DNA of 64,000 nt, taken from the NCBI GenBank assembly GCA_029266525.1, contig JAQSWQ010000027.1, positions 1-64,000 on the forward strand. Direction: 5' to 3'. This DNA comes from Microvirga sp. (GTDB lineage: Bacteria; Pseudomonadota; Alphaproteobacteria; Rhizobiales; Beijerinckiaceae). This document shows, in pieces, positions 9,212 through 19,161 of the stretch. A program made the translations under genes and the position numbers. Positions within the stretch are counted from its first letter, which is position 1. Each line of letters begins with the position of its first letter. The notes under the pieces were generated by a model. The model was not told the origin of the DNA and did no database searches. It saw nothing but the letters and a program-made list of their open reading frames with translations.

Positions 9212-10081
9212 CTAGGGGTTCCGCCCCGGCAAGAGAATAGAAAAGAACCGCAATTGTGTGACGGCGGAGCCGCTTGGCGGGGACCGCACCGGGCGGGCTT
9301 TGGGCTGAGGCGGCGAATGGAAGGCCCGCCGCACGGCCGCTTCCACCCCGGCTGTCGCGTGCTTGCGGTCGGTCGAGGCGTCGAAGGCGATCGGCTCGCC
9401 GAAGGTGACCCGCGCATCGAGGCCGCCGCCGCGCAGGAATCCCGCCAGGTGCGGGGCGAGATCCATATCGCCGTACCAAGCCACCTCCGGACGGTCGCGC
9501 CTGCCCAGCGGCAAGCCGTTACGGCGGGTATAGGTGATCGCGAGGGGCTGCAGATGGACGCGCCCGAGAGTCGGATCGGCAAGCGCCGTCCGCGCTGCCC
9601 CGACGAGCGACGCCCGGAAGGGCAAGACCCGGTTGCCGTCGCTCGAGGTGCCCTCGGGGAACAGCACGATCACGTCCCCGGCCGCAAGCCGACGTCCCAC
9701 GGCTTGGTTGACATGGGCAGTGTGGCTCCGCCGCGCGCGATCGATGAACACCGTGCGCTGGAGCTTCGCAAACCAGCTGATCACGGGCCAGCCGGCGACC
9801 TCCGACTTCGCGACAAAGGAGAGCGGGGCGATCGAGCCGATGACCGAGATGTCGAGCCAGGAAACGTGGTTTGCGAGCACAAGAACCGGCGCTCCCGCGG
9901 CAAGGCTCCCCCGCATCTCAACGTACAGGCCGAACATCCACAGGAACAGTCGGTGGAACAGGACTGGAATCCAGCCCGCAAGCCGCCATCGCAGGTTTAT
10001 GGCGAGGAGCTGGACGGGCGCGGCCGCGGCGAAGAACAGGCCCTGCACGCAGAGCCGTGCGGCAACACCGGCCCGCGTCAT
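9212..10081 (-). CDS. plsC: 1-acyl-sn-glycerol-3-phosphate acyltransferase (PlsC-like)
   Basis: Acylates lysophosphatidic acid to phosphatidic acid at the inner membrane. N-terminal hydrophobic segments (about residues 5-50), then the acyltransferase blocks [15 protein letters not shown] (HX4D variant NHVSWLD), VFIDRARR and the [15 protein letters not shown] box. 289 residues. The ATG at 10081 overlaps the fur stop (ATGA), so translation is likely coupled. The C-terminal ~40 residues are basic and low in conservation. Confidence 0.9.
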   Translation of the reverse strand: MTRAGVAARLCVQGLFFAAAAPVQLLAINLRWRLAGWIPVLFHRLFLWMFGLYVEMRGSLAAGAPVLVLANHVSWLDISVIGSIAPLSFVAKSEVAGWPVISWFAKLQRTVFIDRARRSHTAHVNQAVGRRLAAGDVIVLFPEGTSSDGNRVLPFRASLVGAARTALADPTLGRVHLQPLAITYTRRNGLPLGRRDRPEVAWYGDMDLAPHLAGFLRGGGLDARVTFGEPIAFDASTDRKHATAGVEAAVRRAFHSPPQPKARPVRSPPSGSAVTQLRFFSILLPGRNP

Positions 10082-10542
10082 GCCGTGCCCGACTCGTCAT
10101 CGAGCGGCACGGCGTAGAGCTCGAGCCGGTGCGACACGAGGCGGAAGCCGAGGCGCCTCGCGATTTCGGTCTGCAATGTCTCGATCTCCTCGGAGCGGAA
10201 CTCGATCACATCGCCGCTCGCGAGGTTGACGAGGTGATCGTGATGCTGCCGGGGCGCGCGCTCGTAGCGGGCGCGGCCGTCCTTGAGATCGAGGCGCTCG
10301 ACGATGCCTTCCGTCTCGAGCAGCTTGACCGTGCGGTAGACCGTCGAGAGTGAGATCCGGTCGTCTATGGCGGCAGCGCGACGGTGTAGCTCGACGACGT
10401 CCGGGTGGTCTTCGGCCTCGCCGAGCACGCGCGCGATGACACGGCGTTGCCCGGTCATCCGCAGGCCTTTGGTGCGGCAGGCGCGCTCGAGCGCGCTCGC
10501 GGTGCGCCGTTTGGTGGGCTTCTTGGCGTTTTCTGCCGTCAC
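10078..10542 (-). CDS. fur: Fur-family metal-responsive regulator
   Basis: 154-residue winged-helix repressor. The DNA-binding domain is GLRMTGQRRVIARVLGEAEDHPD...ISLSTVYRTVKLL (about residues 27-87); the dimerisation/metal part has RYERAPRQHHDHLVNLASGDVIEF with the clustered histidines. The CxxC pairs of some Fur proteins are absent, as is usual in alphaproteobacterial Fur/Mur. Whether it senses iron or manganese cannot be decided: in Rhizobiales this locus often encodes Mur. The GTG at 10542 was chosen; a longer frame to 10602 is possible. Coupled to plsC downstream. Confidence 0.88.
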   Translation of the reverse strand: MTAENAKKPTKRRTASALERACRTKGLRMTGQRRVIARVLGEAEDHPDVVELHRRAAAIDDRISLSTVYRTVKLLETEGIVERLDLKDGRARYERAPRQHHDHLVNLASGDVIEFRSEEIETLQTEIARRLGFRLVSHRLELYAVPLDDESGTA

Positions 10543-10605
10543 GGCGGCGCCCTGTTCCCCTTGAGCGGAGATATACGGAGCGCAGCGCCGGGCGTCCACC
10601 AAGGC

Positions 10606-11094
10606 TCAAATCTGCCGGCGCATGGTGATGGCGCTCGCGCGGGTGCCGTCGGGCCGCGCGTAGTAGCCCTGGCGCCGGCCGATCTCGCGGAAGCCGCGGC
10701 GGCGATACAGCGCGAGCGCGGGGCGGTTGCCCTCCTCGACCTCGAGAAACACGGAGCGAACGCCGGCCTGGGCAAGGCTCTGGAGGTGGCGATCGAGAAG
10801 GGCCCCGGAATGGCCGCGCCCGCGAGCCTCCGGCGCGAGAGCCACCGAGAGAATCTCCGCCTCGTCGATGGCTCTGCGCGAGAGGATGAAGCCCGCAGGC
10901 TCCGCGCTGCGGTCGAGGAAAAGCCCGTCGGCGTAGATGTTCCTCTCCGTTAGCGAGCGCTCGAACTCCATTGCGTCCCAGGGCCGGGTGAAGGCCTCCG
11001 CGTGGATTTCTGCCAGCCGGGCGGCATGGCTCGTCGCAAGGCGGCCGATCCGGATGGCGGCATCCCGGTGGAAGAGCCAGTCGCTGAGCCTCAT
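10606..11094 (-). CDS. rimI: Ribosomal-protein-alanine N-acetyltransferase RimI (GNAT)
   Basis: GNAT acetyltransferase expected to acetylate the N-terminal alanine of ribosomal protein S18. Visible blocks: WDAMEFERSLTERN near the N-terminus, EILSVALAPEARGRGHSGALL with the acetyl-CoA loop RGRGHSG (about residues 93-99), FLEVEEGNRPALALYRRRGF and a C-terminal YYARPDGTRASAITM. The ATG at 11094 overlaps the tsaB stop (ATGA) and gives 162 residues; the frame continues upstream only inside tsaB. tsaB-rimI pairing is a conserved arrangement. Confidence 0.92.
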   Translation of the reverse strand: MRLSDWLFHRDAAIRIGRLATSHAARLAEIHAEAFTRPWDAMEFERSLTERNIYADGLFLDRSAEPAGFILSRRAIDEAEILSVALAPEARGRGHSGALLDRHLQSLAQAGVRSVFLEVEEGNRPALALYRRRGFREIGRRQGYYARPDGTRASAITMRRQI

Positions 11095-11765
11095 CGCCGC
11101 GTCAGCCGGGCTTGGTCCTGGGGCTTGGCGTCGGGGCCGCGCAGATAGAGCGGCTTCGGCAGGGCGGTCGAGGGGTCGGCGACAAGACCGAGGCGTGCGA
11201 CCCAAAGAATGTCCGGAAAGCTCTTCGCCTGCACCGCAACCTCGACCCCGGCGGTTTCCGCGGCGACCGCCCCGGCGCCTGAGCCGACAATCGCGGTCGG
11301 ACCGGAGCCGATCAGGCGCGCGGCCTCCCTGACCCGGACGAGGGTCGGGGCGACGATGCTCTGCCCGCCAGGCGCGATGCTCTGGAAATAGACTTGGCCG
11401 TGGCGAGCGTCGATGGCAGCGGCAAGGACCCTCCGATTGTCGTCGGCGATTAGGGCAGCCAACAGGGCCGAGAGGGTGGTGACCCCGACCACCGGCACAT
11501 GGGCGGCAAGCCCGATGGCGCGGGCGGCGGCGATGCCGACGCGCAGGCCCGTATAGCTCCCGGGACCAACCGTCACCGCCACCCGATCGAGGCCGGAGAA
11601 CCCCCCCTCGGCCTTGGAGACGACCCGGTCCACCAGGGGCAGCAGCGCCTCGGCATGGCCACGCTCCATGACGATGGTCTCATAGGAGATGGGCTCGGGA
11701 GCGCCCGCATCCATGACGCAGGCGGCGCAGGCCGAGAGCGCGGTATCGATCGCGAGTATGCGCAT
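11091..11765 (-). CDS. tsaB: tRNA threonylcarbamoyladenosine biosynthesis protein TsaB
   Basis: Scaffold partner of TsaD in formation of t6A37 on ANN-decoding tRNAs. ASKHA-fold N-terminus RILAIDTALSACAACV, then VTVGPGSYTGLRVGIAAARAIGLA (a family hallmark, about residues 66-89) and VVGVTTLSAL. About 224 residues. A second ATG nine bases upstream (11774) is equally possible. The TsaE partner gene lies about 36 kb away in this window, fused to a sugar kinase domain. Confidence 0.93.
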   Translation of the reverse strand: MRILAIDTALSACAACVMDAGAPEPISYETIVMERGHAEALLPLVDRVVSKAEGGFSGLDRVAVTVGPGSYTGLRVGIAAARAIGLAAHVPVVGVTTLSALLAALIADDNRRVLAAAIDARHGQVYFQSIAPGGQSIVAPTLVRVREAARLIGSGPTAIVGSGAGAVAAETAGVEVAVQAKSFPDILWVARLGLVADPSTALPKPLYLRGPDAKPQDQARLTRR

Positions 11766-11975
11766 GCTCCGCACGGCCTTATGACGCCACGATTACGGGC
11801 GCGCATTACCGCGCGCGCAGGCGCAAGAACAGCTCTTCGTGCGATGTGCGCCGGAAAAGGCGGCCGTCCTAACGAACGGATCCGTCGATACGGACCGGAA
11901 ATGCGACCGGTGGCACGCTCGTGGCGCCTGTTTCGCGAGGCTCCGCAAGGGTTTCCGCCACTCGTGGCGCGCCGG

Positions 11976-12539
11976 TCACACCGCCTCGACTTCCCTCACG
12001 TCCGGCAGGAAATGGCGGAGCAGGTTCTGGATCCCGTGCTTCAAGGTCGCGGTGGAGGACGGGCAGCCGGAGCACGCGCCCTTCATGTTGAGATAGACCA
12101 CCCCATCCTTGAAGCCGCGGAAGGTGATGTCGCCGCCGTCGCCCGCGACAGCCGGGCGGATGCGCGTCTCGAGCAGTTCCTTGATGGTGTCGACGGTCGG
12201 TGCGTCGGCCGCGTCGAAGAACTCCTCGCCCTCCTCCCCACCCATGCCGGCGCCCTGATCGATGAGGATCGGCGCGCCCGACATGAAGTGCTCCATGATG
12301 GCGCCGAGGATCGCAGGCTTCATGTGCTGCCACTCGCCCTCGCCCTTGGTCACCGTGACGAAGTCGTGGCCGAAGAACACGCCGGCGACGCCGGGCACCT
12401 CGAACAGCCGCTGCGCCAGCGGCGAGGCCGCGGCGCCCTTGGGATCGCGCGCGTCGAAGGTGCCTTCCGGCATCACGACTTTGCCCGGCAGGAACTTCAG
12501 CGTCGCGGGGTTCGGGGTGGCTTCGGTCTGGATGAACAT
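11976..12539 (-). CDS. NifU-like (Nfu) iron-sulfur cluster carrier protein
   Basis: Delivers Fe-S clusters to target proteins. The N-terminal Nfu_N domain begins FIQTEATPNPATLKFLPG; the C-terminal NifU domain has the cluster-binding CxxC in MKGACSGCPSSTATLKHGIQ (about residues 155-172). A Glu/Gly-rich linker (MGGEEGEEFFDAADAP) separates them. 187 residues from the ATG at 12539. It is first in the minus-strand block; the 200 bases between it and tsaB show no other gene. Its promoter should lie in 12540-12743, shared with the divergent cupin gene, but no convincing hexamers were seen there. Confidence 0.94.
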   Translation of the reverse strand: MFIQTEATPNPATLKFLPGKVVMPEGTFDARDPKGAAASPLAQRLFEVPGVAGVFFGHDFVTVTKGEGEWQHMKPAILGAIMEHFMSGAPILIDQGAGMGGEEGEEFFDAADAPTVDTIKELLETRIRPAVAGDGGDITFRGFKDGVVYLNMKGACSGCPSSTATLKHGIQNLLRHFLPDVREVEAV

Positions 12540-12743
12540 CTCTTCGTCCTCTGCGCGGCACCGGCCTGGAGCCGGCGGCGCTATCGGCCTGCCTCTAACA
12601 TATCGTGCTTCTGATGTGGATCGCCTGAGGGCGATTCTCAATGGCGTCGGTCAGGGGGCGCGGCTTGGCTAGTCTCCCGCACACCGCCACAGCCCTCGAC
12701 TCCACCGGCGGCCGCTATAGGCTGCCCGACACGGGAGCAAGCC

Positions 12744-13091
12744 ATGACATCCGTCGATCTCAGCGCGAACGCGCAAGCCCTTTCCGACGTGCCGGAGCGC
12801 GAGCAGATGCCGGGCATGCGGGGCAGGTTCCTGCATTCGGGCAGCATGACGCTCGTCTATTGGGACATGGTCGAGGGTGGGAACTTCCCGGAGCACGCCC
12901 ATCCGCATGAGCAGGTCGTCAACATGCTTGAGGGCGAGCTCGACATCGTGGTCGACGGCAAGGCGCACCGGCTGAGAGCCGGCGACGTGCTCGCCATCCC
13001 CGGCAACGCCCGCCACTCGGGGCGCGCTGTCACGCGCTGCCGCGTCCTCGACGTGTTCTCGCCGATCCGCGAGGACTACCGCTTCACCTGA
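12744..13091 (+). CDS. Cupin-domain protein
   Basis: 115-residue single cupin barrel. The metal-binding signature G-x5-H-x-H-x3-E is approximated by GGNFPEHAHPHEQVVNMLEGELDIVVDG (about residues 47-74, read in two parts), and the second motif by LAIPGNARHSGRAV. Small cupins of this kind range from isomerases to sugar or ligand sensors; substrate is unknown. It is transcribed away from the Nfu gene and followed by lysC after 120 bases. Confidence 0.85.
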   Translation: MTSVDLSANAQALSDVPEREQMPGMRGRFLHSGSMTLVYWDMVEGGNFPEHAHPHEQVVNMLEGELDIVVDGKAHRLRAGDVLAIPGNARHSGRAVTRCRVLDVFSPIREDYRFT

Positions 13092-13211
13092 GGCGCCGGA
13101 GGCGTCTCCTGCGGCTTGCCCACCGGGCAGGATGCGCTATACGCGCGCTCGCCGCAAATCGGCGCCGCGCGCCTGCCCTGCGCCTCCTAAAGAATCCCGC
13201 CCGAGCCCTGA

Positions 13212-14450
13212 ATGCCCCGCTTGGTGATGAAGTTCGGCGGCACCTCCGTCGCCACCGTCGAACGCATCCGCAACGTCGCGCGGCACGTCAAGCGCGAGGT
13301 CGAGGCGGGCATCGAGGTTGCCGTGGTGGTCTCCGCGATGGCCGGCAAGACGAACGAATTGGTCGCCTGGTGCAAGGAGGCGTCCGGCCTGTTCGACCCG
13401 CGCGAATACGATGTGGTGGTGGCCTCCGGCGAGCAGGTGACCTCCGGGCTTCTTGCCATCGTGCTGCAGGAGATGGGCCTGCCGGCGCGCTCCTGGCAGG
13501 GCTGGCAGATCCCGATCCACACCTCGGACGCGCACGGCGCCGCGCGGATCGCCGAGATCGACGGCTCGGCGATGCTGAAGGCGATCGCCGGCCGGCGCGA
13601 GGTCGCGGTGGTCTCGGGCTTCCAGGGCGTGCACAAGGAGAGCGGCCGGGTGACGACGCTCGGCCGCGGCGGCTCGGATACGAGCGCGGTCGCGCTCGCG
13701 GCGGCGATCCAGGCCGACCGCTGCGACATCTACACGGACGTGGATGGGGTCTACACCACTGATCCCCGGATCGTTTCGAAGGCCCGGCGCCTCGCCCGGA
13801 TCGCCTTCGAGGAGATGCTCGAGATGGCCTCGCTCGGGGCGAAGGTCCTGCAGGTGCGCTCGGTCGAGCTCGCCATGCTGCACCAGGTCCCGACCTATGT
13901 GCGCTCGAGCTTCGACGATCCGGCCGACCCCAGGCAAGGCACCCTCATCTGTGGCGAGGAGGACATCGTGGAGCAGCAGGTCGTCACCGGCATCGCCTAC
14001 TCGAAGGACGAGGCCCAGATCACCCTGCGCGAGGTCGCCGACAAGCCCGGCGTCGCCGCCGCGATCTTCATGCCGCTCGCCGACGCCAACATCAACGTCG
14101 ATATGATCATCCAGGTGGTGTCGGACGATTCGACCACCACCGACATCACCTTCACGGTCCCGGCGGCCGAGTTCGAGCGCGCGCAGCGCATCCTCGAGGA
14201 CCAGCGCCCGGCGATCGGCTACGCCGCCCTCCAGGGCGCGACCGACGTGGTCAAGGTCTCGGCGATCGGGGTCGGGATGCGCAGCCATGCCGGCGTGGCG
14301 GCGAGGGCCTTCCGGGCGCTTGCCGAGAAGGGCATCAACATCCGCGCCATCACCACCTCGGAGATCAAGTTCTCGGTCCTGATCGACGCCGCCTATACGG
14401 AGCTTGCCGTTCGGACGCTGCACTCGCTATACGGCCTCGACCGGGCCTGA
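13212..14450 (+). CDS. lysC: Aspartate kinase LysC
   Basis: First step of the Lys/Thr/Met pathway: phosphorylates aspartate. 412 residues. Kinase N-terminus LVMKFGGTSVATVERIRNVA, then TLGRGGSDTSAVALAAAI and YTDVDGVYTTDPRIV (about 150-190). Two ACT regulatory domains occupy the last ~150 residues (for example GVAAAIFMPLADANINVDMI and GIGVGMRSHAGVAARAF-like AIGVGMRSHAGV), suggesting feedback control by lysine and threonine. Start ATG at 13212. Followed after 119 bases by ptsP, as in many Rhizobiales. Confidence 0.96.
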   Translation: MPRLVMKFGGTSVATVERIRNVARHVKREVEAGIEVAVVVSAMAGKTNELVAWCKEASGLFDPREYDVVVASGEQVTSGLLAIVLQEMGLPARSWQGWQIPIHTSDAHGAARIAEIDGSAMLKAIAGRREVAVVSGFQGVHKESGRVTTLGRGGSDTSAVALAAAIQADRCDIYTDVDGVYTTDPRIVSKARRLARIAFEEMLEMASLGAKVLQVRSVELAMLHQVPTYVRSSFDDPADPRQGTLICGEEDIVEQQVVTGIAYSKDEAQITLREVADKPGVAAAIFMPLADANINVDMIIQVVSDDSTTTDITFTVPAAEFERAQRILEDQRPAIGYAALQGATDVVKVSAIGVGMRSHAGVAARAFRALAEKGINIRAITTSEIKFSVLIDAAYTELAVRTLHSLYGLDRA

Positions 14451-14569
14451 GCGGCGCGGCGCCGGAGGTCGCGACGCCCGCCCGGCCCCATCGAACAATA
14501 GTCGCGATTGAGCGGCATCAGGCCAATTGCCGGCCGGCCACTCGCCGGCTCGAACGGGACCACACGCTC

Positions 14570-16831
14570 ATGCCAACCGCTCCCGGCGGTCCGCGCGTCC
14601 TTCTGCGCCGCCTCCGCGAGATCATGGCGGAGCCGATCGGCGCTCAGGCGCGACTCGACAAGATCGTGACCCTGATCGCCGCCAACATGGTGGCCGAGGT
14701 GTGCTCGGTCTACGTCATGCGGGCGGACGGGGCGCTCGAGCTCTACGCCACGGAAGGCCTCAACCGCGAGGCGGTCCACCTCACCACCATGAAGGCAGGC
14801 GAGGGCCTCGTCGGCCTCATCGCCAAGACCGCCGAGCCGCTCTCGCTCTCCGACGCCCAGTCGCACCCGGCCTTCTCCTACCGTCCGGAGACGGGCGAAG
14901 AGATCTATCACGCCTTCCTCGGCGTGCCGCTCCTGCGCGCCGGCAACACGCTTGGCGTCCTCGTCGTCCAGAATCGCACCTACCGCGTCTACACCGACGA
15001 GGAAATGGAGGCGCTCCAGACCACTTCCATGGTGCTCGCCGAGATGCTGGCCTCGGGCGAGCTGCAAGCCATCGCGGCGCAAGAGGCGACCGCGTTGCGC
15101 CGGCCGCTCCACCAGCGCGGCGTACCGCTCGCCGACGGCGTGGGCCTCGGCCACGTGGTGCTGCACGAGCCGCGCATCGTCGTGAAGAACCTCATCGCCG
15201 AGGACGTCCAGCGCGAGGTCAAGCGCCTAGAACAGGCGATCGAGGAGACGCGCGCCGCGATCGACGAGCTCATCGAGCACGGCGATGTCGCCCATCATGG
15301 CGAGCACCGCGAGGTGCTCGAGACCTTCCGCATGTTCGCGCACGACCAAGGCTGGCTCAGGCGTATGCGCGAGGCGGTCCTGACCGGGCTCACCGCCGAG
15401 GCGGCGGTCGAGCGCGTGCAGTCCGACAACCGCGCTCGCATGCTGCGCCAGACCGATCCGTATCTCCGCGAGCGCCTGCACGACCTCGACGATCTCGCGA
15501 ACCGCGTGCTCCACCGCCTCGTCGGCCGCGAGTTCGTGACGGCGCAGGCCTCGCTGCCCGACAACGCGATCGTGGTCGCGCGCTCGATGGGCCCGGCGGC
15601 TCTTCTCGAATACGACCGCTCGCGCCTGCGCGGGCTCGTGCTCGAGGAGGGCGGGCCGACGAGCCACATCGCGATCGTCGCCCGCGCGCTCGCCATTCCG
15701 GCGGTCGGCGAGGTCGAGAACGCGACCGCGCTCGTCGAGACCGGCGATCCGATCATCATCGACGGCTCGGTCGGCGACGTGCAGATCCGGCCACGCGCCG
15801 ACGTCGAGTCGGCTTATGCGGCGAAGGCGCGCTTACGCGCGCGCCGGCAGGAGCAGTACCGCAAGCTCCGCGACCTTCCCGCGGTCACCAAGGATGGGAT
15901 CGAGATCGGCCTGCATCTCAACGCCGGGCTTCTGGTCGACCTGCCGCACCTTGCCGAGACCGGCGCGGCGGGCGTCGGCCTGTTCCGCACCGAACTCCAG
16001 TTCATGATCGCCGAGCGCATGCCGTCGGGCGCCGCGCAGCAGAAGTTCTACAGCGCCGTGCTCGAGGCGGTCGGGGACAGGCCGGTCACCTTTCGCACGT
16101 TGGACATCGGCGGGGACAAGATCCTGCCCTACATGAAGAAGGTCGAAGAGGAGAACCCGGCCCTCGGCTGGCGGGCGATCCGGATCTCGCTCGACCGGCC
16201 GGCGCTGTTGAGAAGCCAGATCCGCGCCCTCCTCAAGGCCGCGGCCGGACGTCCGCTCAAGGTGATGTTCCCGATGGTCGCGACCTGCGCCGAGTTCGCC
16301 CGGGCGCGGGAGATCGTCGAGCGCGAACAGGCCTACCTGTCGCATCACGGCCATGCCGCCCCGAGCTCGATCGCGCTCGGGGCCATGGTCGAGGTGCCTT
16401 CGCTCCTTTTCGAGATCGGCGAGATCGCGCGGCAGGCCGACTTCCTCTCGGTCGGCTCGAACGATCTCATGCAGTACCTCTTCGCGGCGGATCGCGAGAA
16501 CCGCATGGTGGCGCATCGCTTCGATCCCTTGAGCCCGCCGTCGCTCCGGGCCTTGAAGCTCATCGTCGATCACGCCGCCGCGGCCGGCCGGCCAGTGACG
16601 TTGTGCGGCGAGCTCGGCGGCAAGCCGCTTGAGGCGATGGCGCTGATTGGGCTCGGCTTTCGCGAGCTCTCGATGGCGCCGGCCTCGGTGGGGCCGGTGA
16701 AGGCCATGGTGCTCAAGCTCGATGCGGCGCGGGTCTCGGCGCTTCTCGAGCGTGAGCTCGCGCGGCCCGCGGTCGAAAGCCTGCGCCCGGCGCTTGTCGA
16801 GTTCGCCGAGCGCCAGGGGGTCCCGGTCTGA
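14570..16831 (+). CDS. ptsP: PTS-Ntr enzyme I PtsP (phosphoenolpyruvate-protein phosphotransferase)
   Basis: Autophosphorylates from PEP and passes phosphate to NPr in the nitrogen-related PTS. 753 residues. N-terminal GAF domain (about 1-165; [20 protein letters not shown]), the PEP-utiliser N domain, the phospho-His domain with [19 protein letters not shown] (His near 365), and the C-terminal TIM barrel with [35 protein letters not shown] and [18 protein letters not shown]. The GAF domain fits sensing of a nitrogen metabolite such as glutamine, which is known for this family. prfA follows after two bases. Confidence 0.96.
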   Translation: MPTAPGGPRVLLRRLREIMAEPIGAQARLDKIVTLIAANMVAEVCSVYVMRADGALELYATEGLNREAVHLTTMKAGEGLVGLIAKTAEPLSLSDAQSHPAFSYRPETGEEIYHAFLGVPLLRAGNTLGVLVVQNRTYRVYTDEEMEALQTTSMVLAEMLASGELQAIAAQEATALRRPLHQRGVPLADGVGLGHVVLHEPRIVVKNLIAEDVQREVKRLEQAIEETRAAIDELIEHGDVAHHGEHREVLETFRMFAHDQGWLRRMREAVLTGLTAEAAVERVQSDNRARMLRQTDPYLRERLHDLDDLANRVLHRLVGREFVTAQASLPDNAIVVARSMGPAALLEYDRSRLRGLVLEEGGPTSHIAIVARALAIPAVGEVENATALVETGDPIIIDGSVGDVQIRPRADVESAYAAKARLRARRQEQYRKLRDLPAVTKDGIEIGLHLNAGLLVDLPHLAETGAAGVGLFRTELQFMIAERMPSGAAQQKFYSAVLEAVGDRPVTFRTLDIGGDKILPYMKKVEEENPALGWRAIRISLDRPALLRSQIRALLKAAAGRPLKVMFPMVATCAEFARAREIVEREQAYLSHHGHAAPSSIALGAMVEVPSLLFEIGEIARQADFLSVGSNDLMQYLFAADRENRMVAHRFDPLSPPSLRALKLIVDHAAAAGRPVTLCGELGGKPLEAMALIGLGFRELSMAPASVGPVKAMVLKLDAARVSALLERELARPAVESLRPALVEFAERQGVPV

Positions 16832-16833
16832 CC

Positions 16834-17916
16834 ATGGCGAGCGCACCTCCGGCCGGGCGCTTGGACGCGATCCTCGCGCGCCACGACATAATCACAGCGA
16901 CGCTCGCGAGCGGGCCCGACGCCAACACCTTCGTGTCGCTGTCGCGCGAGCTCGCGGAGCTCGGCGGCGTGGTCGAGGCGATTCGCGCCTACCGGGCCGC
17001 AGCCGACAACCTGTCCAGCCTGGAGGCGATCGCGGACGATCCCGCGACCGATGCCGAGATGCGCGCTCTCGCGCAGGAGGAGCGCCCCGCGGCCCAAGGC
17101 GCGCTGGAGCGCGCGGCCCAGAACCTCAGGATCCTGCTCCTGCCGCGCGACGAGGCCGACGAGAAGAGCGCGATCCTGGAGGTCCGGGCCGGCACCGGCG
17201 GCGACGAGGCGGCGCTTTTCGCGGGCGACCTCTTCCGCATGTATTCGCGCTATGCTGAGCTCAAGGGCTGGAAGGTCGAGATCGTCTCGCAGAACGAGGG
17301 CACTTCGGGCGGCTTCAAGGAGGTCGTGGCCGAGATCAAGGGTCGCGGCGTCTTCGCGCGGCTCAAGTTCGAGAGCGGCGTGCATCGCGTCCAGCGCGTG
17401 CCGGCGACGGAAGCCTCGGGGCGCATCCACACCTCCGCGGCGACAGTCGCGGTGCTGCCCGAGGCCGAGGGCGTCGACATCGACATCGACGAGGCGGATC
17501 TGCGCATCGACACCATGCGCTCCGGCGGCGCCGGGGGCCAGCACGTCAACAAAACCGAGTCGGCCGTGCGCATCACCCACATCCCGAGCGGGATCGCGGT
17601 GGTGGTCCAGGAGGAGCGCTCGCAGCACAAGAACCGCGCCAAGGCCTATGCGGTGCTGCGCGCCCGCCTCTACGACGCCGAGCGCCAGCGCAAGGACTCG
17701 GCGCGGGCCGCCGACCGGCGCTCGCAGGTCGGCTCGGGCGACCGCTCCGAGCGCATCCGCACCTATAATTTCCCGCAAGGGCGCGTCACCGACCATCGCA
17801 TCAACCTCACCCTCTACAAGCTCGAGGAGGTGATAGCCGGCACGGCGCTCGACGAGGTCATCGACGCGCTCGTGACGGAGCACCAGGCGGCGCAGCTTGC
17901 CGCCGAGGCGGCGTGA
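16834..17916 (+). CDS. prfA: Peptide chain release factor 1
   Basis: Recognises UAA/UAG and triggers peptide release. The GGQ loop is [20 protein letters not shown] (Gln is the methylated residue, about residue 235) and the domain-2 region [20 protein letters not shown] precedes it. RNA-contact [14 protein letters not shown] lies near the C-terminus. 360 residues, normal. It overlaps the start of prmC (GTGA), the gene for the enzyme that methylates its GGQ glutamine. Confidence 0.97.
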   Translation: MASAPPAGRLDAILARHDIITATLASGPDANTFVSLSRELAELGGVVEAIRAYRAAADNLSSLEAIADDPATDAEMRALAQEERPAAQGALERAAQNLRILLLPRDEADEKSAILEVRAGTGGDEAALFAGDLFRMYSRYAELKGWKVEIVSQNEGTSGGFKEVVAEIKGRGVFARLKFESGVHRVQRVPATEASGRIHTSAATVAVLPEAEGVDIDIDEADLRIDTMRSGGAGGQHVNKTESAVRITHIPSGIAVVVQEERSQHKNRAKAYAVLRARLYDAERQRKDSARAADRRSQVGSGDRSERIRTYNFPQGRVTDHRINLTLYKLEEVIAGTALDEVIDALVTEHQAAQLAAEAA

Positions 17917-18782
17917 AGCTCGCCCCCGAGACGACGCGCGCCGAAGCCTTCGCGCAGCTGCGCCGTGCTTTCACAAAGGCGCGCATTGACACGCCGGAGA
18001 TCGACGCCCGCATCCTCCTCGGCGAGGCGCTCGGCGTCGCGCCGATTGAGCTGACCCTGCGGCCGGAGACGCCGCTTGGCGCAGGCCCGGCCGAGCGCCT
18101 GAACGGCTTCGCCGCGCGGCGCCTCGCCCGAGAGCCCGTGGCGCGTATCCTCGGCTTCGGCGAGTTCTGGGGATTAGGCTTCGAGCTTTCGCCCGACACA
18201 CTGGTTCCGCGCCCGGATACCGAGGCCGTGGTCGAGGCAGCCCTGGCGGCCGCTCGCGATCCCGCCGCGCCGTTGCGCATCCTCGACCTCGGCACGGGAT
18301 CGGGCTGCCTCCTCGTCGCGCTTCTGCACGAGTTGCCCAAGGCCTGGGGTCTTGGGATCGACCGCTCGCCCGGTGCGCTCGTCACGGCGCGCCGCAACGC
18401 CCGGCGGAACGGCGTCGGCGAGCGAGTGGCCTTCGCCGCTGGAGATTGGGCTTCTCCGCTCGCGGGCGCCTTCGATCTCACGGTGTCCAACCCGCCCTAC
18501 ATCGCCACGGCCGCGCTCGAGCGCCTCTCCGAGGAGGTCCGGCGTCACGATCCAGTCGCTGCGCTCGACGGCGGCCCGGACGGGCTCGACGCCTATCGGG
18601 CGCTCCTCGGCGAAGCTCATCGTCTGCTAGCGCCCGGCGGCACGGTCGTCGTCGAGATCGGCTACGACCAGGAAGAGGCGGTCGCGCGCTTGGCCGTGGC
18701 GACGAGGCTGGCCGTCCGGCGGGTCGCCCGCGACCTCGGCGGCCGGCCCCGCGCCGTTGTGATCGGCCGCCGCGAAGCTTGA
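17913..18782 (+). CDS. prmC: Release factor glutamine N5-methyltransferase PrmC
   Basis: Methylates the GGQ glutamine of release factors with SAM. Motifs: [17 protein letters not shown], the SAM loop [16 protein letters not shown] (about residues 125-140) and the catalytic NPPY in [14 protein letters not shown]. 289 residues. Starts at GTG 17913, overlapping the prfA stop by four bases, so the pair is translationally coupled. Confidence 0.96.
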   Translation: MKLAPETTRAEAFAQLRRAFTKARIDTPEIDARILLGEALGVAPIELTLRPETPLGAGPAERLNGFAARRLAREPVARILGFGEFWGLGFELSPDTLVPRPDTEAVVEAALAAARDPAAPLRILDLGTGSGCLLVALLHELPKAWGLGIDRSPGALVTARRNARRNGVGERVAFAAGDWASPLAGAFDLTVSNPPYIATAALERLSEEVRRHDPVAALDGGPDGLDAYRALLGEAHRLLAPGGTVVVEIGYDQEEAVARLAVATRLAVRRVARDLGGRPRAVVIGRREA

Positions 18783-19161
18783 CCGAGCCAAAAAAAGCCG
18801 CCGTTCTTCCGCTTCGGGCCTTGCCGAAGGGCGATTCTGCCACCAAATCCGGAACAACCGGAAAATCCGCTTGTTGGATTGGCCCAAACGGGCTAGCGTG
18901 CCATCGGAGATCGTGAACGGTCCGATGGATTCGGCGGTGACTAGGGCACGACGGTAGCCCGCCGCAGGACGGAACGATATCAGCCGCGCATCTGGGGGCA
19001 TTCGGCAGACCAGCGCGGCACATGAACCCGAAACCCTGAAGGACGACCCGGACATAAGCCGCGGTTGAACGACAGCACCATGGAATCCACGCGAACGGCA
19101 GGACTGCCGCTTCCGGGCGAGCCCGCGCGCTTCGCGTGACGTGAGAGGGTCGAAGCACTCG
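18783..19161. other. Intergenic stretch between prmC and the DUF4167 gene
   Basis: 379 bases without a supportable gene. There is an A-rich run right after the prmC stop and a GGAAC-N16-TGTT arrangement (about 18850-18875, plus strand) that is one base off an EcfG promoter, too weak to call and about 290 bases from the next start. The promoter for the downstream gene must lie here but I cannot point to it. Confidence 0.5.

Noticed and set aside
9154-9582. Upstream extension of miaB (open frame from 9582)
   Set aside because: It would add 143 residues without family similarity and overlap the plsC coding region; the GTG at 9153 gives the normal MiaB N-terminus.
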